NCBI GenBank assembly: GCA_047495785.1
Contig: JBLDXI010000038.1
Location: forward strand, 1 to 64,000
Source of the DNA: Lepidodermella squamata
Lineage: Eukaryota > Gastrotricha
DNA length: 64,000 bases
Reading direction: 5' to 3'
Shown here piece after piece: positions 57,061 through 64,000 of this stretch. The translations under genes and the position numbers were made by a program. Positions within the stretch are counted from its first letter, which is position 1. Each line of letters opens with the position of its first letter. A model generated the notes under the pieces. That model searched no databases. It was not told where the DNA came from and was given only the letters and a program-made list of their open reading frames with translations.

Positions 57061-59291
57061 GTTTGCCTTCTTTCGCTTTCCACAAAACCCGAAAGGGTAT
57101 AGACGCCTTAGTCGCGTGGAAGTTGAATAAAATCATTCATATCATATTCATATTCATTGGAATTCTTCCACCACATTTAAAGAAAAGACAACATGAACTG
57201 TTCCTCATCCTCTGTGCTTATGAGACGGCTTTATTCATTATGTTTCCGATTTTCCGGGTCAAAGACCATCGTCATCCAACAAAAAATTGCAGCTGGTGAC
57301 TTAGTGACTTGGTCGCTTGGTCGCCTGGCGGCTGAGTCGCAATCATTAATTTGTGCCAAAAAAGTGTCAATCCCATTCATTTATTGTAGAGTAGTAATTC
57401 CGTTCGTTGGCCGATTTCTAGGGAAAGCGTTATTTTCTCGATCGCAGTTGTATACAATAGCTGAGGTGTTTTATCGGTTTACGATTTATAGGTTTATTAA
57501 ACGATCCAATATGCCTGCGCGATATTCAGGTGATCAAGGCGTTAATCAAGATGAGTTAGTCTACACCTACAGAGCGAGAATTTCTCGTATAAAAGGCCCT
57601 GTTTCGAGCCTCACGAAGAAACACGCGAGAAATCGAGCGGAGCTGGCTCAGCGTTTAGTTCTGGAACTACTCCCACACACCCTTCAGCTTTCATATGCGT
57701 GCTCTTCGATTCTCAGGTAACAGGTAAGGATCGATCAACTTGGATGATGACGAGCACCAATACATTTACACTTAATGAATCTGAATTTCGGATGCACTTC
57801 TCAGATTCTCAGATTCGGATTCTCAGACTATGAGTAAATAGTCATAAGTAGAGCTTCGGCTTAATTACTCATGACTCTTATAACGAAAAGCAGCCTTTTC
57901 ATAGTAAACTTCGAAAGCATGCGCTCGATAAATCAATTGCCAAGGAATTTGAGTCAATTTCTGAGAGGATATTGCAAAGAGGATATCAGAATGGGAAAGA
58001 TTAATCATACATCTTCAAACTTTATTCAACTTCATGGGTCGACAATTTTGAGTGGGGAATGACTTTTGCTTCTTTGTCTTCTTCCTTCTTTCACTCCACG
58101 AAAAAGTGATTGTTTGTATAAGATTGTTTACCAATCGGCAACCGAAGCCTGAGGACCGCGGTTCGACCAACAATCATGGGACTCATAACCTTGTGGTGAC
58201 GTCTGATTATTGACTGATAATAGTAAAAGAAAACAAAATCTTCTTTGATGCTAACTGCTACATGTTGAAAGGAAACTTGAATAAATAAGAGTGTACGAGA
58301 GTAGTAAAGAGAGTACGAGTATGAAGAGTATGAGTATGATATTAATACTCATATATTGAATATTTTAATACCTATTCATTGGAATGTGGCTATTGTGAAT
58401 ATTATTTGCCTAGAGATCAGATAATAAAATTTGATTTTGATTGATCTGATGTCTATGATTGTTCGATTTGCGAAGACTTCTCCTTGTAGCTCTATCTCGG
58501 AGGAGCGTGTATTTGCTCAGTTTAGATGCTTACTAAGGTTAGATACTCTCGGAATGATACTCCAAGATCTCTTCTGATAAATCTTTTCGAAAGAAAACTT
58601 GAAATCACTTATCCCTTAGTTTACTGATCATTTCACGAGGTATTGAATTTAACAGAATGATAGCGCAGCGTGAGTATCCAGGTTGACAAAGGAGTAAGTA
58701 AAAACAGAGCAGACTCCTTAAGGAAAAGCTATCATTTAGCTAAATCCGAGTAGGCATAGGTTCAGCGAAACCTTGGGTGCTACGTAGCATTAGAGTATGC
58801 TTCCTAGATTCTATCTAGATCATCTGAAATCTAGCATTCATGGGCTCGGAGTAAGAATAGCTCACTAAGCTTTTCTCAATAGCGCATTGTTACGGAGAGT
58901 GAATGAATACGAGAAGATCACCGAGAGAGGTTCTCATGAAAGCATGGAGTAATAAAGATGAATTCCAAGAGACTCAACTATGAACTTGATGCGCAGGGAT
59001 TACTATCTGTATATACCAGATGAGGGATAGGAAGGAATTGATAACAAGAAAAAGGCAGATTAGTGAAAGAGTAAACCTGAGCAAAAAGCCAGACTGAGGA
59101 GACATGGCAAACGGCGAACGACTAGCAGACGTCTTTCGCCATGAATGCTGGAAGACGACGAAGAAGAGTCACGAGGAAGACGACGCTATATCACAGCAAC
59201 TAATTGTCCAGAAAAAATATAATTTTTCCAAATATTTTTTGGCTACTAGTTTTCACAAAGAATTCAAAAAGATGAACTCAGAAAACGAGCA
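57061..59291. other. repeat-rich noncoding DNA
   Basis: About 2.2 kb with no supported gene. A 175-codon frame at 57193-57720 has no recognisable domain and unremarkable composition. Around 58290-58345 there is a short impure tandem of GAGTA/GTATGA words. Frame 59104-59382 runs into the dispersed repeat, so it is not a gene. Confidence 0.35.
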
Positions 59292-59379
59292 TCTGCCGCA
59301 GTCGCCCACCACAAACAGAGAAAAACGGAGGGGTCGGCTTCCGCCTAACAGCAGTCCCGGAGTCCCGGGACCTGCCCAC
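59292..59379 (-). repeat. short dispersed repeat, copy A
   Basis: Read on the minus strand, this block runs GGGCAGGTCCC..., GGACTGCTGTTAG, GGAAGCCGACCCCTC, GTTTTTCT and ends TGCGGCAG. The copy at 62761-62843 has the same blocks in the same order on the plus strand with small gaps. Length is about 85-90 bases. It may be a SINE fragment or the end of a DNA element; the family is unknown. Confidence 0.7.
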
Positions 59380-60899
59380 TGACTGATTTTTTCTTTGCGT
59401 CTCTTTTTGCGCGATCCTCACTGATTTTTCGCAGCTTTTCCGTGAATTCTCGCCAGGATCCAGGATGCAGATGTTTTCTTCACCACTAATAATAAATTTG
59501 ATCCATATATTGAATCTTGAAGCTACGGAATTGTTTTTTTATTGGAAATAATGCATACGAGCGCCGCCAATCACAAATTCAGTCACTGCAGTGATTATTA
59601 AATGGGCCAGGAAGTCACCAAATTTATCGTTCCTATCCCTCCCCCACTTTCTTTCCTATGGGGTCAGCGCGTGTCCACTTCATAATTTGTTGAAGGGCCA
59701 AGGGTGGACTGACTTTCATAGAATTATTCGTCAAGGAAAGACGACTCGGTTTTTTGTCAATGACAGCGAACGACCGAATAGAAAATATTGGCCAAGCGTG
59801 CAGAATGTAGTCTAAAGTTAGAGGCGAATTGCGAGAATGTATTTTTTGTCCACATTCACTGCACGAAAAAAATCCGATCCCCTTTGCGTAATAATTTTTT
59901 CCGGTGAGCCTGCGATGAAACTCTATCGAAAATTACTAGCTGTTTTCACATCTCAAAGATCAACCTACTTTAAGAATATGCAAACATTTCATGGCAGAAC
60001 AATGATTTTTCTCTTCAACCAAATGCTCAATTCACGGACTTTAATACAAAGGCTTTTTTGCGCAGTTTATTTCATGCCGTACAGAATATCCTAAGAGAAT
60101 ATCTTAATATTGACGATTACGAAGGCACTCTACCAACATGCGACTGCGGACTCAAAGCAAAAGACTGCCGGCATAGTGTGTGACGAACAGTTCACTCGAA
60201 CAATGGGGGACCAACCAGCCTGACAGAATTCGCGAAATGCCTTTGAAAAAAGTAGCTATTTCTGGCTAGTATGCATATTTTTCATGTAACCTCGACACCG
60301 CGCTCCCGCGAGACAATACCTACGACAACATCGCAGCATTTCTACCTGTGCTTGCAATTACCTGCCGGCTAAAACTGGGACACGCATGAGCTGGCAGGCG
60401 GCAGGTAGTAAAGAAATACAAAAACATCCACAATATTAATGTAAAATATTCTATTTCAGAGTGATATAAAGTCATATAAAGAGCATTCATAGCGGTTCAT
60501 AGCGGTGATCAGCATTCCCGATTTTGGCTCAATAATCGTATCATCATTTACCATCCAGTATCTTCCAGTGTATTCAGTATCCAGTGTACCAGTGTGTATC
60601 CAGTGACGTATGTATCTATAGACTACTGCTTATAATCGCTGGAATAACAGTTTAATTGAGCCCAACCAAATACATAAATCCGTAATATGTTGAGTTAAAT
60701 GGTGCAGTCTGCGTGCCATCAAGGTGATAGGATCGGTATTAAACGCAGCGCGCGCAACAGAAGTTTAATGTAAGGTCGAATAAATAGACCTATCGAACAG
60801 TAGCATTTGGTAATGGAAACGGAATTTACACAGCGACGCAAATAGACATAGGGTTTGCATGGTTATCTCTTACCAAGCATAAACTACAGCGTAAATTAA
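59380..60899. other. intergenic, no gene seen
   Basis: About 1.5 kb upstream of the mannosyltransferase-like gene. 60553-60605 is an impure tandem of CCAGT(A/G)T-type words. Short frames look random. No promoter motif stands out. Confidence 0.35.
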
Positions 60900-62326
60900 A
60901 TGCTCGGCTTTTCATTTTCTTATTATTGCGCATATCGCAGCCTTTCTCGATTCGCTAGGAGATGTCGCATGAAATATCGGTTAAGTATCCCTAACATATT
61001 GACCGTGACATGGGCATTACTGTACATTGTGATGTTGTTGTTCGGCGATGCTTTGAGAATCACACTGGGTGATCTTCATTCTGGCATTTATAGAACTCAG
61101 CAAGTAATTTTTGAATATGGCTTCGGAGGTATCAAGGAGCAGTCGATGGCTGCTAGGACATTCAAAGCTCTCCATTCTCATCTAGATAATATTCTTCTCC
61201 AAACTTATGCCGACAGACGCAATTCAACTATCCGACAATTGCAACACCGAGTAAAAGCCATAGAAAATCGCTTATATCCATGGTCGAAAAAGTTCAGATC
61301 TTTAATGGAATTAAAGCATAGTTATTCTGGCAGGGGTATTGTGATGGCGGTTGGAAAGCCACAAGTCAATTTTGCCTTGACGCTTGTCAAGTCCATACGG
61401 CTGTTAAATTGCTCTCTTCCAGTTATCGCTTACTACAATAACGAAGCTGATCTGCCATTAAATGACCGAAAAACCTTGAGCGATGCCGGTATTGCAAGCG
61501 TGAATTTGCAAGATATATTCGATGACAGAGCGATTGGACTTGAAACTTATGTTGGCAAGCCATTTTCTATATTAGCATCTCCGTTCCGGGAAGTTATAAT
61601 GGCGGACTCGGACGTCGTATTTTTACAGAATCCCGAAATATTATTCGACGATCCTGTATACAAGGAAAATCGCTCCCTGTTTTACTATGACAGGACGGTC
61701 CAGTTCCAAGACAAGAGGTACTTTCTGGATAGCATTTTTCCAAAGCCCTTATCAGGAAGAGTGACCAGCTCACGGCTATACGGTTTAACTGGTCACGAAC
61801 AAGAAGGTAAACAGCTTTATTTACTTCCTGCATTTAATCCTTAAACGAGTGCTCTGTTTCAGCCGGTGTTGTAGTTTACGACAAAGTCGATAGATTTTAT
61901 TCGTTGCTTGCTGCTTGCAAGCTAAACTGTGTGGTCCCTCGATACCAAGTGTATTTTGAATCTATCGGAGATAAGGAAACCTATTGGTTGGGTGCTGAGA
62001 TCGCTCAAGAACCCTATGGCTTTGACCCGTCTATGCCTGGGCTTGCCGGAACTGAAGTCGTCGAGCACGGTGGACGGAAAAAAATCTGCGGGCGTCTGAT
62101 GCATGTATCACACGATGGAAAGCCTTTGTGGTTAAACGGGGCAATCGTACAAAAGTACGAAGACCAAAAGAAAATGACGCAGTTTGAATCATGGGGATTG
62201 GAAGGTGAATGGACCGATCACGTCCAATGTATTGTTGATGCTCCTGTAATTCAGAAGCTGGAAAGATCGACTAGATTGCTGCTAAATGACTTGGGACACT
62301 ATTGGTTGAGCTTAATCGTAAAATAG
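60900..62326 (+). CDS. Mnn1-like alpha-mannosyltransferase, type II membrane (456 aa)
   Basis: Exons 60900-61806 and 61863-62326 join as GHEQEAGVVVYDK. The start may instead be the ATG at 60969 (433 residues), just before a membrane anchor (IPNILTVTWALLYIVMLLFG). A stem with a coiled segment follows. The catalytic domain has GIVMAVGKPQVNFALTLVKS, the DxD motif in VIMADSDVVFLQNP, then HEQEAGVVVYDK and ETYWLGAEIAQEPYGF. The order and motifs match the Mnn1 alpha-1,3-mannosyltransferase family (Mannosyl_trans3), Golgi enzymes best known from fungi, which add mannose to glycoproteins using GDP-mannose and Mn2+. It is rare in animals, so horizontal acquisition is possible. The intron shows it is settled in this genome. 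It lies alone in repeat-rich DNA between two opposite copies of a short repeat. Confidence 0.78.
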
Positions 62327-62760
62327 ACTTTCCTCAGTCAAAGTAAAAAGGGTTACGCATCTAAGAGTGAGATCTCGATTGAGTGGGGCAGCGAAAATAT
62401 ATCTGAAGTTCAAAAAACCTCGAAACTATTTACCAGGCTGGTTGCAGATTGTCCGCAATGTGGTCGCGAGCTAGATGATTAAAGCGTAATTTGGTAGCGG
62501 TAATCAGGCTTGCAGCCGATCATAAAGACTTCGAATTATGGCTCACCTAGCAGTCATTTCTTGCCAGTGGGTGAATTGCGACATGCGACGAGGGGATATG
62601 AGACGGGGTCTTATGAACTCAGCGACACGACCCCGACCTGGTCACCTTCCGGATCTCTCGGGACAGACTGTTCTTTCTCAAGAATACTTAGTTGTGCGAC
62701 GATCACTGGCGAGGTTGCGGTTAATAACATCGGTTAAATGCTAACTCAGAGACTATCGGA
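62327..62760. other. 3' flank of the mannosyltransferase gene, no gene seen
   Basis: About 430 bases with overlapping short open frames on the plus strand but no recognisable protein or RNA. No clear poly(A) signal within the first 100 bases. Confidence 0.35.
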
Positions 62761-62843
62761 ATGGGCAGGTCCCCGGAGGGGACTGCTGTTAGTCGGAAGC
62801 CGACCCCTCAGTTTTTCTCCGTCCGTAACACCTGCGGCAGCTC
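62761..62843 (+). repeat. short dispersed repeat, copy B
   Basis: Same repeat as copy A, in the opposite orientation. It contains a small stem GTCGG-AAG-CCGAC and ends TGCGGCAG. The two copies enclose the Mnn1-like gene (3.4 kb between them). Confidence 0.7.
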
Positions 62844-63172
62844 AAGACTTCAAATACTGTTAATCTCTTGAAGATTTTTTTAATTTTTATGAATACTTGT
62901 TTTAATTAGATTTTTTTCTGTGAATATTCAAATTCTGCATTATTGTTATGCAAATTAGGTCTCGCCTAATTTAGAGGGGAGACTGCTCGTGCTGGCTTTA
63001 CCCTCATCGACAGATTTTGTAAGTGAGAGGCGAAAACATCGACGAGAGCAGCATCGTTACACGGTTGTCGCACAGTCCTGTTTGAAAACTAAGGAAGCCG
63101 TGCGGCAGAGAGTATTAACTGCGCCACACGAGAAGAACTTATTGAGGGAGGGTTCTGTTTCAAAAGGAGGTA

Positions 63173-64000
63173 CAGTATAATCTCTATAATCCGGACCTAT
63201 ATATCGCGGACAGCGGCTTAGTGCGGACATTTTTGAGGCGACGGACAGGTGGTGCATTGGAAAATGCAGCCGCCACGTTTCACAAAGCGGACAGCTTAAT
63301 AATCCGGACACATGCTAATTCGGACGTTTCGCGCGCAACACCTGCCATAGTAACACGTGTTATTTGAGCTCTGTAATGCGGACAGTGCGGACAGCAAAAA
63401 TTGACACTTTAATATAATTTACATTTGTTGCGATTTTACTATTTACAAATTTGTTGAGTTTTAAATGTCAGTCGAAAAATCTAAGGCTAAAAAACACACT
63501 TACCATGAATTAAATCACCAAAAACAAGTCGAGCTAATAAGGTTGAGACAAACCGATGAGAAGAAATGGTCATTCCGGGCTTTGGCCGAGCAATTCGGAT
63601 GTGGCAAGACTCAGGCGAATGAAATTTGGAAAGCGCGCGAAGAAATATTGAAACGTGAAACGGACAACGTGAGCAGCAAAAGGTAGATATATTGTAAAAA
63701 AATGTAAAAAAAAATTAATTTTAATTTTAAAATTTCAGATGCCGATTCAACGTGAAAAGATCATTAGCTGAGGTTAATTCGCTGTTGTTCACGTTTTTCT
63801 GCGCAATGTTTTCACGCGGTATGGCCGTTGATGGACCGTTGATTAAAGCTCAGGGGAGAGAATATGCAGAAGCGCTCGGAATTGAAAATTTTTCTGCGAG
63901 TGACGGTTGGCTGTCTGCTTGGAGGAAAAACTTCAACATCGTGTTCAGAAAAGTCGCTGGTGAGGCTGGCGGTGTAAACATTTCAACGCCGATGAAACCG
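63173..64000 (+). mobile_element. pogo/Tigger DNA transposon, 5' part (runs off window)
   Basis: A TA dinucleotide at 63171-63172, the expected target, is followed by CAGTATAATCTCTATAATCCGG, the typical terminal repeat start of Tigger elements. Motifs of the form (AT)NCGGACA recur through 63290-63400, as in subterminal repeats of this family. The transposase starts at 63465. The right end is outside the window, so integrity is unknown. Confidence 0.88.
63465..64000 (+). CDS. Tigger-type transposase, N-terminal part (partial)
   Basis: Exon 1 is 63465-63682 and exon 2 starts at 63739 and continues past the window. Residues of about 10-65 form a CENP-B/psq-type helix-turn-helix (LNHQKQVELIRLRQ, WSFRALAEQFGCGKTQANEIWK). 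The second exon holds the HTH_CENPB half (SRGMAVDGPLIKAQGREYAEALG, FSASDGWLSAWRKNFNI). The DDE catalytic domain would lie further right. The frame is open to the window end with no stops, which suggests a fairly young copy. The phase-2 intron within the DNA-binding part is supported by good GT-AG ends. Confidence 0.88.

Noticed and set aside
57193-57720. 175-codon open frame as a gene
   Set aside because: No domain, signal or splice context, and it lies in repeat-rich DNA next to LINE remnants.
58095-58190. Possible tRNA (7-base GATTGTT/AACAATC pairing and a GGTTCGACC box)
   Set aside because: The T-arm and anticodon arm cannot be formed at the right spacing; the pairing is likely chance or a repeat relic.
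1-64000. CRISPR arrays, rRNA genes or bacterial contamination
   Set aside because: No spaced direct repeats, no rRNA-like segments, and spliced animal genes are distributed through nearly all of the window.

Overview
This is a eukaryotic nuclear window. Nearly every gene is split by short GT-AG introns, often 36-70 bases, with acceptors ending in TTTCAG or TTTAG. There are no bacterial operons or ribosome binding sites. The gene content (cullin-5, cysteine-loop nicotinic receptor subunit, prosaposin, MRP-type ABC transporter, LRRC27-like protein, chymotrypsin-fold protease, pogo/Tigger transposon) points to an animal. The compact introns and gene spacing suggest a small-genome invertebrate, perhaps an ecdysozoan such as a nematode or tardigrade, but I cannot fix the phylum from the sequence. 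Exon coordinates given here were worked out by hand from splice signals, reading phase and family similarity.

Left end (1-9.0 kb). The dominant structure is a 3.5-kb inverted repeat: bases 19-3519 match the reverse complement of 4390-7890 wherever compared, around an 870-base spacer. The right arm holds two complete minus-strand genes, a 1152-residue and a 227-residue coiled-coil protein. They are related to each other and resemble the N-terminus of the little elongation complex subunit ICE1. The left arm holds 5'- and 3'-truncated copies of the same pair. It is either a very recent rearrangement or an assembly foldback.

9-21.6 kb. An LRRC27-like gene, a WD40 protein, a type I membrane protein, two unrecognised genes, a small secreted Gly/Met-rich protein and an ankyrin-repeat protein with a predicted signal peptide. 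22-27.4 kb: two tandem minus-strand genes for secreted proteins with IgGFc-binding-type domains. The larger adds a PAN/apple domain, Asp/Asn-rich acidic repeats and a long Pro/Cys repeat tail.

29.4-43.2 kb. A 13-exon nicotinic-type receptor subunit, a tail-to-tail serine protease, a 15-exon cullin-5, a decayed stretch with retroelement-like and zinc-finger-like remnants, a 759-residue single-exon helical protein and a 62-residue gene. 44-54.7 kb: a type II membrane glycosyltransferase-like protein, a complete ABCC/MRP transporter, and two tandem saposin genes whose last domains are close relatives.

54.7-64 kb. A gene-poor, repeat-rich tract with LINE remnants, a short repeat in two opposite copies, and one gene between those copies for an Mnn1-like alpha-mannosyltransferase. 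The right edge cuts a Tigger/pogo element after its 5' end and the start of its transposase. No single undescribed multi-gene system is evident. The items most worth checking are the palindrome with its paralogous gene pair, the IgGFc/PAN/repeat gene pair, and the Mnn1-like gene flanked by inverted repeats.
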